Shown: piece by piece, positions 36,559 through 50,000 of the stretch
Numbering within the stretch: the first letter of the stretch is position 1
Layout: the number at the start of each line of letters is the position of its first letter
Assembly (NCBI GenBank): GCA_016165875.1
Contig: JABBOT010000003.1
Location: 34,259,860 to 34,323,859 of the forward strand
Source: Acanthopleura granulata
Taxonomy: Eukaryota; Mollusca; Polyplacophora; Chitonida; Chitonidae
Length of the DNA: 64,000 nt
Direction of reading: 5' to 3'
Program-made: the position numbers and the translations under genes
The notes under the pieces: model-generated
Told to the model about the DNA's origin: nothing
Seen by the model: the letters and a program-made list of their open reading frames with translations, nothing else
The model's database searches: none

Positions 36559-39500
36559 ATGCCACCCATTGACAGCCAATTGGCCATTCCCGTGGGTCCC
36601 CAGGGGGGTGGAGGTACCATGTCACTGGCCACACTGATTGACTTCATCATACAGAGGACGTACCATGAACTGACCATTCTGTCAGAGTTGTGAGTTGTCA
36701 CGTGATTTCATTTCCGTAAAATCTAGAAAGATGCTGTTTTCATAATACTCGTATGCCCCAATATTTCCTTGTTATAATGTGATAATGTCAGTTTACATTT
36801 GAGTGATTTTTGTTATACAAATCTGTGCAAAGAGAACAAAACAGTGAATAGACACATTTGTTCGAGATGGGTGCTGTTGTATAATAGAGGGCAATGGCAG
36901 TGCACCAAGGCAAAAATTCTCTTGAAACTGAATAGTTATGCAGTACTTAATGAAACCAATCTCATTGGTTGAAAAATAAAATAACACTCTGTTTACCCTC
37001 TTTTTTATTTCTTCCAGGCTTCCACGAAAGACCGACATGGAGAGGTTAGTGTTTTCTCATTGGGTTTGTTCCTAAAAGGCTATGTATCACTTAACATTGT
37101 TATATACATGTAGTTTCATAATATTGCGAAAAACACTTGAAATTTTTATACAACTTGTAAACGTATGTGAACTTAGCACAACTTTTATTTTCTAGATTTT
37201 TTTCAAGTGAATTTACGCTTAAACTTGTTTCTCTCCCATGTTAATTTTAATACAGTAGGGTGTCTTAAACACAATTCAAAACCCCTCCCCCACTCTTGGT
37301 AAGCCTGTATACAGAAAACACATTAATAAAACTCACCCCTTTAGAAAGGCAGTAAACCTTGGAAAACTTACATGTACTCCAACAGCTTATCAGATTTAAG
37401 ACATACTTCTATGAGATGTTATCCAGAAGTAGAGAAATTCTAAGCAGCTTTTCTGAGCTGATAACTGTCTATGTCAGAGGACAAGAGTATGTCTTGTCTG
37501 CCATGACTTTCTGATCTCTGGGAATTCGTTTTGAATGTTGTAAGTTTGTATTGTCAGGTTATATTGCTAAAAGCACTCAGATTTTTGAATAGAAGAATGG
37601 GAAAATGTACTAATACAATGTATAAGAGGATGGGTATATTTACAGTAAAATCTACTTGGTAAAGAAATTAATAGATATGTTTTACTCCAAATCACCACAA
37701 GCCTAGCGCATGCCTTCTTTTGCTCTAATCGTACATGGGAAGAAACCTGCAGATGGTTGTGGGATTCCCCCAGACTCTGCCAGGTTTCCTCCCATCATAA
37801 TGCTTGCCCTAGTTAAGCAGTGAATGTAATGATTGTACTCTTCTGTTGTAGGAAAATTGAAATAGTTCAATTTGCCAGCCGGACGCGTCAGCTGTTTATT
37901 CGATTGCTTGCTCTGGTGAAGTGGGCAAACAGTGCCAGCAAAGTTGACAAGTGCTCTGTAAGTTGTCGTTTGGTGATTAGCACTTTGGTACACATTCATC
38001 TTTGTGTATAAATTATCTTTTTGTGGGCTGACAATGCTTGTATACTGTCCTAGTTCACACATTCCAAATAGATTTATTAAATAGAGGGGCAAAAATGCTG
38101 TGAAAAATATCAGTGTGTCAAATGTCAATAAAAACTCTACATATGTTTTAAATTTCACAGTAAGGCTTACAATTCTGATGAAGCCGCAAGTTAGTGAACA
38201 AAACCCCCATTTATTGGCATGATATTACACAGACAGCGATGGTCAAGGAGTGCAGAGCGCAATTTAAACATCACTCGTCAAGTCATGGCAATTCCTGATT
38301 TCCATTCCCATGGCATTCAGTGTATGTTTTATTGTGCCAAAAAAAGTGGAAGAAAAAGGGAAAGAAATAACCAGCTGTGTTGAAACTTTAAATCACTGAA
38401 CATACATAGTTGTTATCTGAGCAAGCAGTTGTCTGACTGGTTTACAAATAAGTGGACAGTGGAGGGTTCGCAAAGGGAGATAACCCTATAGAATGAACGC
38501 AAGAGGCCATTGACTGTTAAAACATGATTGTTAGATTAGATAGGCCTCGTGAACATGGGATAGTACTTGTTTGAGCATGCCACCGTTGTACAGCACGTTT
38601 TGGGGAATATCATGTGACCCTGTATCAACCAGTAGAAAGAAGGTGTCACCCTGTGAGATATAATAAAATAAAATGTACATGTACATTTCTAATGTTCTAC
38701 CTGTAATTCTCTTGAGTTTAAGGATGTACAGTTGTAATACTTCTTTCTTTTATTTTCCTTATGTCTTCAGGAAATATGTTTCTTGTTGGAGAAACAGTCC
38801 ATGCTATTTGTCGAGACAGCAGATATGCTAGCAAGGATGGCCAGAGAAACACTTATCTCCGCCAGGTATGTGTATGGCATTGCCAACCCTGTAGCCATGG
38901 TTTAGTGTTATAAAGTTTGTTATAAAAATCTCAGTCCAGGTGCAGGTCTCATTGCATAGCTTTACAGAGTGGTTAGCGTGCCATCGCAGTACAATGACCT
39001 AGGAGCTTCTCACCAGTGCATTTGCTGTGAGTTCAAGTCGGGCTAAGGCTGGCTTCCTTTGTGTTGATATATGGAAAGGTCTGCCAACAAAACTGGGATG
39101 GTCTTGGTTTTAAACAGTAAATAAATTGTATTGTTGGCTTGTTTGATCAAAGGTCTGTGTAATATTCTATTTTATGTCACTTGTCCAAGAGAAAGTAAAA
39201 TTGGCGATGGGGACAACTTGCTGAGAGCTAAGACGAACGTTTGCTTCTCTCCAGGCAACTGACTATTAAACCATGTGACTGGGGGCTCTGGCGGTCTCAA
39301 GTTATATATGACTTCATTCATTAAAGTCAAGAAGTCTGAACTGAGGCAGATTATTTGGTAAAAGACAACTCGAGCAACTGTCTGATGGTGTTGTGTATTT
39401 TTTGTCTTATCAAAACTGTCTTTCAGGTTGCCGAACTTTTCCCTGCCCTGTGCTGCAGACGTTCTCACGACAGGTACATACCCCCGACTTCCATCATGTA

Positions 39501-40520
39501 TCCGGGTAAGTTGTGTCCCATTGTTTGGTCAGAGACAGACTTCATACATGTGATAAATCTTACTTTGGACTCTTATAAGTAGCTGACAAGAAGTTGTTAA
39601 ATATTTTTCTTTCATGCTTTGCTAAAGTCCTCTGTTACTTAATTCTAGTAAATGAAACATTAATTTCAAGTAACCTGTGTTGGGCCTCGAGTATTGTAAA
39701 CATTTCACATCGGAAATACTTGTTTAATCTGATTCTAACTTTAAATTTTCAACAAATAGATGACTTTCACGTAACTAGCTACCAACTGGCTGCTCGATTT
39801 TGTATGGCATTGATGTCACACCATTGTTGTGACACGTTATGATGCAAACTGCCATTGTAATATCACCATTTACAGAACAATTCTTATTACACAAAGTAAT
39901 GTTGACAGTCACAGGAAATTAATATTAGCTGTGGTTGCCATTTTTTGCCTTAAAACATTAAAGATGTGCATGTATGCTCTCACTGATGTATCTCATTGTG
40001 AGAGACTGTAGTTGCTGAGACCTCCCATATCCCCATTCCTTCTTCTCACTCTATTTCTCGCTCTTACCGCACATTTTCTCAGGTTCATTTCTCACTGTTC
40101 TCATCAAGGTCCTGCTGATGATGTTGCCCTTCATGTTCTGACTGTTGATTGTCATTATTGTTACTGAAACAAAACATTGATTTCTCACTGTTGTTTTCTC
40201 ACTCATCAGGAAAAGATTGTTCCCCCTGACCCTATAACCATTGTGGAAAAAAGAAACACTTTACAGAGATTGAATCAAGTGATCCAGTATCGACTAGTTT
40301 CCAGTGACCTGCCTCAACAGATGAGAAGACTTCGCATAGGTGAGTCCCACAAGAATTAAACATTGTAACCCCTGTGTTTAGTGTGGGACGTAAGCACTGG
40401 CTTTACAATGAATTGCCATGTATATTTTTTCTGGAAAATTGAATCATTCACTTAGCAGTGCATGTTTGTTTTCTTTCAGAAAATGGACGAGTTAAGTTTC
40501 TGGTGGAATATGAATTTGAG
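36559..40520 (+). CDS. MED14: MED14 exons 1-7 (N-terminal Mediator-binding region, residues 1-203)
   Basis: Exons are 36559-36689, 37018-37044 (27-nt micro-exon), 37852-37957, 38771-38865, 39427-39505, 40210-40339 and 40480-40520. The encoded part starts with a short disordered stretch, then helical sequence beginning [20 protein letters not shown]. It continues through the most conserved block of the family ([20 protein letters not shown]) to [12 protein letters not shown]. This region anchors MED14 to the middle and head modules in known Mediator structures. The exon ending 39505 reads through an internal GT at 39473 to complete [12 protein letters not shown], as the conserved sequence requires. 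Confidence 0.95.
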
Positions 40521-43500
40521 GTAAGCTCATTGTATTTGGTGCCCTGTCTATTTTGGCTTGCCCTAATTCTTCAACCTTTTACATATTGAAGAGCCATATT
40601 CAGTGTCATTCATGCACCTTTAGCCATTAATTTTAGAGACAAAACAGTATTGATTGGGTTGGCCAGTGTCTGAAGCCTGTGTCAAGCATTGAACTCTTAA
40701 ATTCATGCATCAAATTTGTAAAATTTTTAGTTCAAGCCCAGTTCATGCTGTCTTTACTCTGCGATCATACACGGGACAATTTCCTCAGGGCCCTGCCCGG
40801 TTTCCTCCCACCATAACAATGATGAGTAGTTTTACCTCGCATTCTGTGCTGTGGTAGAACAGGTTCAGCTAGGTGTTATCATCCAGCTTCAGATAGTTTG
40901 TTTGGTGAAAAAGTTTTGGCCAAAATGGCTTTGTGAAACAGCGAATTCCTTGAATTCGGAAAAGTATACTTTTTCTTCACTACACACAGGATAATGCCCT
41001 CAGAATAATATCCTTGAATAAACATCTTGTGAACATGCCAAAAGATTGAACTATTTTTATCTTAACACTTTTAGTCAGGTTTTTTATATAAGCAAAATAG
41101 ATAGAAATAAGTACGTCCATTATGTCTGACAGTTTTCTAGATTGTCATTATCGGGCAAATTTTGTAAATTTAATTTCTTGTGGTAATCTAAGCTGTGATG
41201 ACATGGCCACCTGATTTGTTAGAACAGTTAGAAACAGTTGTGAACATGTCCCTAGAGCAGATTGTCGTCATGAGCCTGTCACTGGTGTTAATCAAGAAGT
41301 TTAGAATTGATTGGATTCATGTTTATGTGTATTGTGATTGTGTTGACGTTGCTGTTGTTGTGGTCCAGGTGACCTTGACCCTGATGGGAGATAGCACCAC
41401 CATACCCTGGAGGCTACTGGATGTTGATATACTAGTGGAAGATCATGAAACAGGAAGTAAGTTGGTCAGAGCATGTACTTTCTTTGGGTGAATTCAGATT
41501 TGTAACTTTTGTCTTCCAAGGAATATTTTTGTACACGTGGCAAATTCTCCGTATTCCTTCTACCAACATTTCTTGAGTGGATCTTGAACAGGACACTTGT
41601 TATCAAGTGAAAAGATGTTTTCCAACTTCGGGTTGCAAACTGAAGCTTGCCACTTCAGGCATTTTATTGTACATGGGTTGTTGGCTATGAAAAAGTAGCG
41701 TTTAAAAATTGTTTTGTCTTATCTGGTTGCTTTTTTGAGAATTACCAGATACCTGTTCAGAAATTTTTTTTGTAATTTAACAAAAACCTAACTTGATGAA
41801 CATTTCAACATCACAATTACTGAACATATTGTTTGCAGGTGGCAAAAGCTTGGTGCATTCACTACAGGTAAAGAAACATTTCTTTACATTTGGAATCAGA
41901 GGATTATCTTTGTCTGTTTGTATGACAAGCATTAATCCAATAATTATAATCAGGAAATCAGATATTGCTCAACAGTTAAAAGTTTATACACGTAAACAGA
42001 ATTAATTCAGCATTTCACTTGTATTATACATTGTACAACATTTGCTACTTTTTAAAGTCATCCTGTTGATTTTGGTTGTTCCTGTGTCTTATACGTAGTG
42101 GTAAATCAGACTGATAACTAAGATTAGTCTGAATTGTTTAATGCCTGATCACTTGAAATTTTCTTCCAGGTCAACTACATTCACCAGCTGATACAGACCC
42201 GTCTACTGGACAACGACAAACCTTTACATGACCTATACAGAGTGCTACGTATCCTTTCTTGACACACTGATTCTCTTAAAGCATGCACATCCTCTAACAA
42301 CAATTTTCTTGTCCTTGCCTTTCTTGTGTGTATGTGTCATGTTTGTACGGATACGTTTTGTTTGCCCTTAACTCTGCCCCAGATTGTTTTTGTCAGTCCT
42401 TGCAATTAGAAGTGCTACATTCTCAGGTAAGGTTACTTGTGAAACATTTTGTGTTTCCAAATAAAAATTGTTTAAAATTTTGAATGTAAATTTTATTCCC
42501 AATCACTAGTTCGGCTTTGTGACAGGAGGTCTTGACTTGCTCTTTATGATATGCTCTAAAATCAATGACATCATACGGGCAAAAAAATTCTTGAACATGA
42601 GTTTAAGCTACTAAATAGAAGTACAGTGTATGATAAGTCAATTTAAATTCCCAGTAAACTATTAGAAGACATTTTGGTAGATGCTGTTGGCATAAATCTA
42701 ATCGTTCCATGTTAACAGACACTGCGGTTGATCCGGGAGAGGTTAGGGGACAGTGTGCGAGTTGAGGATTATACCGTGGGGAAATGTCTGGTTATGTCAT
42801 ACTGGAGGTAAGAAAATGAAAGCATCTCTGTGTTTGAGTGTGAATTGAAATATGAAACATGTTTGTTACATTCTTTGGCTATAGAGAATTTATGAAAAAG
42901 ATTTAACATTATAGTAATCTATTGCTGTAAGTGGTCTGCGCAGCCATGCTCCAGCACTCTGCCAACTGAGCTAAAGGGAAATTCCCCCCAGCTACAGCTA
43001 GTATTAACACTGGAATGCTGCTCCCGTTACATAAACACAGGCAATACATTCTTTAAAATAAGAATTCTGTAGCAGGCTGTCAGCTGTGAGATAACCAATG
43101 AACATTATTTTGACTCTCTTAAATCGAACGTGGAGAAAGAAAAACGGCTAATACTTACTGCTTTCCACTAGCGTTTGCCTGATAAGTTTGGGTATTGAAT
43201 CCAATTACCCCAGCTAAGCCATCACTTCACCTTGTCAGGCTTGTCCCAGGCCACAGGTTCTCAGAAATTTTCATAGTTTTCTCCACATAAAGCTTCACTA
43301 CTGATGTAAAAATTGCATTATATGCTTAAATACAGTGTAACAACATACAGTGGAAGTTGATTAAAGACGATGATGGAAAATATTTTATCACAAATCTACA
43401 TTGCAGAGAACAACAGAAGAAAGAGGCCAAGTCTGCTGATGGTCCAACTGGTAAGTGCGCTATTTTAACTTTTCCATCTCAGACTCCATGTTCGCTTTGA

Positions 43501-46500
43501 GTTCAAGCCCAGCTCACTCTGGATTCCTCTCTGGTTGTATTTGGGAGGGACCGAATGGTTTTGGGTTTCCTCTGGTCTCTGCCCAGTTTCCTGCCTCAAT
43601 AATGCTGGCCACCATCGTATAACTGAAATATTCTTGAGTGCGGCATAAAACACTAATCAAATGAACGCCATATGCACACTCACTGATCCCATACCAGTCC
43701 TTGGGGAACAGTTTTTGACGCTGAGCAGTTACAGTTGAACCCCTAGCAATACAAAGTTGATTGCATTTTGTACGGCCTACAGGGCTATGTACAGCATAAA
43801 CCAGTTGCTTTGGCCTAATACTGAGATTGTTACAGCCAATGTATGCCAAGCTATACATGTACTAATGTGGCAATGTATTATGTTCTACCCATATTAATAC
43901 GTCATTATTAGTTGAAATATGTGAGCCAAATTAGGAATCATCCCCCTTAAGCTTGTGCCTTTCAATAGCATTAAACGATTATATTCTGTGATGTTGAAAA
44001 CGATCAGTGTACTTGAGATTCGTGGAACAATAATTTGAAATAATTGCAGAAATGCTTATTCAGAACAAAAACCTGGGTTTACAACATGGAAGCTGGTGAA
44101 AGTAGGACAGTAACACTGTAGGGGCAACAAAAGCAAGGACAGTGTGCTACACCCACATAGGCCTGTGTACGTGGTTGAAGGACACTGCTGGCCTTGAGTC
44201 TCATGAGTGGGGAGAGGGAGATGGGGCCTCATGACCACTGTCAAATGCAGCGATAAGGCATTCCTTTTTAACACCTCCAACATCTTGCTGTGAATGAACT
44301 TTTGAACTTTTATAATGCTTTTGGTGCCTTGAACTTAGCTCAGACGTGTCAGTCTACTGCTGGTGATAGTCCAGCGGGTTTCTAGCAAATTTTTTTTAGA
44401 AACTCAGAATGTCAGAATCAGAAAACTCAGTATTTCTTCGTCCCCAATATTTCAAAAACTCAATTTATTTCGTGGAAAATCAATATGAAATTTGTCGAAA
44501 ACTCAGTTTTCTGCTGTTTCTCATTGTGGTTGTCACTGTGAGAAAGTGGCTAGAAAACCCCCTGTAGTCAGTGAAATAAATGATGTGACCATTGTTTATT
44601 TTGTATGTGGTATGTCATATTCATTATATGTATATTCTTATGCTCTTTCAAACATTAGCACAATAAAATAAATGAGGGTGCATTGATAAAATGCATGTAT
44701 TAAGAACAAAAAAAGTTGTTGTGGCAGTGCAGCTACAAGTATGCGACTGGATATCCACCTATGTGGTTCCTCAGTTGATGTCCTGTGATCTTGCAACCAA
44801 AGGCAAAACTGACAACTTCAGAATTGAGGATTAGTCAAGTATTATCTTGTTTATCAGTACATTGTGAAGATTTTACTCTTCTCTGAACAAATGAGTCACT
44901 GTTGAATCATCGTGTCTGTGCCTTGTGGTGTCCTGCTATAAGAAGTTTATAGGCCCAGTAACTTTGGATAATGTAAAGATATTGTTTTGGCATTTACACA
45001 CTAAATGTGATTGTCATCGGTTGTTTGTGATAGATTACAATTTTCAGTAGTTAACTCAAAACTGTTGTGAAAAAACAACAGAAAAACAAACGAGCATATT
45101 ATTTAGTCAGACAAATTGTAGCATGCACACTGCCATTTGCTTTTACCCTCCCTACCTATAGAATTGTTTGTGTGACTGCTGTTTTAAACGAGCCATTCCT
45201 ATTCCAGTCCTCAGGCTGAGCAGTCATGTTCTACCTTATGATTGGTTTGTTTCTTTGTGTGACTGCTGTTTTAATCTACCCATTTCTGTTCCAGTCTTCA
45301 AGCTGAGCATCCACGTATCAGAACAGGATCAGGGCAAACCTCTCCAGATCAGTCACATACCTGCAATCTCACCTGACGAGAGCAAGAAAGTGGGACTTGC
45401 CATCAGGGTAAGTAGCAGTGGCATTAACGGTGTAAAACTGCAGTCAATCCAATAAATAATGGCACTAGTTACAACACTAATGTGTGTCGTAATTTGCTGT
45501 CATAAATGTTGTTTTAGCTGTGTTACTGCATACTCCTTATCTTGAATGACACTGTGATGGCCGAGAGATACAGCATCTGATTAGTGAGTCAGAGGTCTAG
45601 GGTTCAGTTCCAAATGAGGTCATACTGAACAGATCTGTAATCGTGGTATTTCTTTGACTTGTACAGAGCATAAAGTGGATAAACAAATCACTGGCAGTGT
45701 ACTGTGTGGGGTGTCATGTCTGGCATCATCAGGATAGCATTATATGACTGGGAAGTGGGTGACATGAATACACTTGTGTAATAGCCCATCCATATACCTG
45801 TACAACAAGAAATAATTTCCTTGAATCATGATTTAAAATCATTTGAGAGTGTGTTTTTTATTACATGTCCAGGAAAGTATCTTAGAATTCTAATTCCACA
45901 CATCCCCTGATGAGGGTAGAGAGGAACTAATTTATGGAGCTATTCCATAGTGCTAGTCAGAACTTCAGACAGTTTTATGGAAGATCAGTTTGTCATTTTT
46001 TGCCTTCCAGAGTGACCATTTATCAATAGAGAAGCTGTTAGTGCAAACAGTTGAGATTAGAACTCTGGCAAAATTAAAGGTGAGTCATGTTACTTAATGT
46101 TGTAATGCAGTTTTCCCGTGGAGGTCAATTTGGTTTTTACCCCTTGGACAGTTTGCGCCCAGGGCTATTGTCTTAGCGGGTGTCTGTCCATCTGTCAGTC
46201 TGTCCATATTCCTCATAAACACTCTATCTCTCGAAAGGTTTAGCCCAAATTCAACAAACTAACACCACACTTACACATTGATGTGAGGACAAACCCTATT
46301 GATTGTAATTGAACTTGACCTTCTGCTTCAAGGTCATCGAGGATGTTTAAGCTAAATTTATACAACATCTACACAATGCGGTTGCTGTGAGTTCAAGTCC
46401 AGCTCATGCTGGCTTTCTCTCCGGCCGTAAGTGGGATGGTCAGCGAGCAACCTTCGGATGGTCGTGGGTCTCCCAGGGTCCTGTTGGTTTCCTCCCACCA

Positions 46501-47002
46501 TATTGTCGTATAAGTGAAATATTCTTCAGTATAGCATAAAACACCAATCAAATAAATAAATAAATACACAGTTTTATGAATGGCTGGTATAATAAATAAT
46601 ATCTCTTGGGATTTGTATCTGTTGGTTACATTTTACATGTGCTTAAGTCAGAAGGGTTTTAAGTGCATTGCACGATATTTTTCACAAATTTTAAATTTGA
46701 TCGCAGCCATGGAAGCAAACTATTCTTTCATAGATCTTGGATTACCTCATGCTAAAGTAATACTTCTGGTAGACTCCTGTATAAACCATTAGAGAAACTT
46801 GACACTCATTTTGAATTTACTATGGAATTTATTCAGTTCAAATTAAAACTTAAAAGCTCATCACATGAAATTGTCTTATTTTTTTCTCCCTTGTTACAGG
46901 AGTTGTCAAAAGAACTACAGAAAAATGTAGATGGGAATTGTAAGTTGGACATTTTCAAATTTTTTCCATGAACCTAAATTGTTAGTAAAAACTTCATTAT
47001 TA

Positions 47003-47033
<31 letters not shown>

Positions 47034-50000
47034 GTACATGTACAATGGTTAAATTATAAATTTCATTCATTTCCTTTTTAATAGGTGAAGTATGTTTACT
47101 GAAAATACTTGTATACTATAATGAAAACTATAACCTATTTTTAGTTCTTGGTATTCTGTGTGGCAAAATGCAGAGTGTAAACAGTTTGTACTTCCTCTTT
47201 GTTGTGCAGGTGAAATCCGAGATATGCCCCCATCACTACGGATCCCAGTTATCTCCCCTTGCCTGAGCTGCGAGGTGCTTCGTATTGCTGTGGATATTCA
47301 AAGAGGCACACTGCTGGCTTCTGTATCTTCAACAGGTAATCACTTTACAGCCTTATGGCTTACTAGGTTTTTTGCCCCTCAGCCAATTTTGACCAAGGGG
47401 TATTGTCTTTGCGGGCGGCATCCATCTATCCGTCTGCTTGTCCATATCCGTGTAAACGCTCTATCTCTAGAATGGTTTATCTGATTTCCACCAAACTTAC
47501 ACTACACCTATAGTTGGGCATGAGGAGGATCCCTATTGGTTATCAGCGACATTGATCTTTTTATTCAAGGTCATTGGGGTCATTTAATTTAATTTTTATG
47601 AAAGGCTTGTAAATGCTCTATCTCTTGAACAGTTTGTCCCAAGTTCACCAAACTTATATCACACCAACAGAATTTTATGAATGGCCAGTATTGTACATAA
47701 TATCTAATAGAATTTGTATCTATTCGTTACATTGTACATGTCCTTAAGGCTGAGGAGTTTTAAGTGCATTGCATGGTATTTTCTTAAGATTGCACAACGG
47801 CTGTGTTTGTTTCAAACCCACATCCTTGGAGGTTATACCTATGAAGACTTCAAAATTTACTTATTTATTGTGATTGGCGTTTCTTGCTCAAGAACATTTA
47901 GCAAGCATTAAGAGCGGAGGAAACCCTGCAGAACCCAGGGAAGTCAGGGACCTTTTGCATGTTGCTAGCAGACCTTCCTTGTGGGCCAGAGAGGAAACCA
48001 GCGTGAGGACTTTAAAAATGGCCCACTGCCTTAGCACAAAGAGAGATGCTCGATAACTTTAATGTGCTGTTCTTGCCACAGACCAGTTAGGCTCTCCCTG
48101 GTCCATCTTGGGCATTTAAGTCAAGAGGTTTGTCAGCTATATGCATAGATTTTTTGGCCAAAAGTTAAAATTAGGTTGTCTCATTCCCAGATTTTGTTCT
48201 ATTTTCCCCTGTCTCTCCCATGTTAATTTTTTCAGTATAGGGTGTCGTAAATAAAATGATATGCCACAAATGACCAAAACAAACTGTGGATACATGTACC
48301 TTGTGGAAGGTGTTGGGTTTACTTGGGCACACCAGTTTTGGGTTCAAATTCAGAAGCAGCTGGACCTAATACTGGTCGTCCCAATGTGAGTATGTCTTGA
48401 CTTGATGGGGTATTATTTGCTTGGAACTCTGCTCTCAAAAGCTTTGGAAAACTGTACATATACATATACATCATTAGTGGGATTGTAGATCTATGTGTGT
48501 CATTTTAACCTCTCACTGTTTAGCCTTCTTCCTTCCTCTTTGCCTAAACAGACCACAGTGTTATCCAGGAGATAGAAGAAGCTCTTAATGGCGATAGAAG
48601 GAACCTTGACAAACTTCTCGTTACTCTCAGGTAAGTGGTTATACTTGTGTGCTTTTGAAAACAGTTTTTATGCAGTCTTGACATTTGCCTTCATGAATTA
48701 CCTCATCTTGTTTTCTAAAGGGATTACTGTGATGTATGCTTTTGAACAGAATATCTCTTCTGTAGTCAAACAAAATGTCTTTTAACTTTCGAACATAATA
48801 CCTTATAACCTCCAAATAGAAAACCTTTTAACCTTCAAGCAGAATACTTTCTAATGTTCAAACAAAGTGCTGTTTAAACTTGAAACAGAGTACTTTTCCT
48901 TTAGGCAAACAATACAGAATATCTCTTTACATACTTTTCATAGTTTTCATAAATTTGTATGTTTTGGTATGGAGAATTTTATCCCATGTATCCTTTCTCA
49001 GACTCCATTTGGCCCTGCTGCGGTGTGAGAAGTCAGTCCAGCATATCCCAGCTGTGTGTCTCAAGAAACTACCTCTGGTCAACCTGTCAGGCCACCCCCT
49101 AGAGAACCTCAGTAAACACGTCATCTATGTCAGGCTGCCCAAACACCTGAACTATTATCTGGTAAGTGAGGGTACACAGGGTCAGGTACAATACACAGTA
49201 TTTGTGTTCAAGGTTTTCCATTCCAGTTTGTAAAAGTGCCATGAATGTATCATTTTCAGTCTCCAAATTCTCCAAGTGTCAGCCTTTTTTGCATGTGAAA
49301 GGACAACTTAGAAACGGCTTCTGAAAAAAAATCTATTTCTTAATATAAAGTTTTGGCTAATTATTATGTGGAAAACATTTTGATGGTTTCCAGATTGCTG
49401 TTATTTAAATGAAAAACTTGTATACATTTCTGGACAAAGTTTCTACAAATCTCTTGGTGTTAAAGGCTGTCTGTATGTTTTATAAAACTTTAGTTGTTCT
49501 CGTTGAAAACGGCTTTCTGTAGCCAGAGCTGAATATGTTCTGTGTGGGCTGTAAGCCATAAACATTTATTCATTCCTGTGTCATACAGCCAAGAATTGCC
49601 TGGGACTCCAATCTCACTATTTAAATACCGCAATATCTGAACTGCTCACCTGTCCTACGAAAGATAAGAACAGTGACACTGGTGTGAAGAACAGTACTGG
49701 CATTGCATTCTTGCTCCTCTTCTTCCCCTCAGGTAGTGGAACTGGAGGAGAGTTTGTCCCACATAGTGGACTACAAGTACTATCTGCTGGCGGTGACTCC
49801 AACAGCATACAGCCAGGAGGAGGATGTGACTGATGACACAGGCAGTAAGGCCTTCCTCAAGGCTGGTCATCTCATGCCCATCAACCCCTTCGCCACCACA
49901 CACGGCCCTCATACAAAACTCTATGGTGAGTTCTAATTTGTTGTTCTCTGCTGACTTAGCTACATGTGTGAGCTGCCCATCAACCCCTTCGCCACCACAC

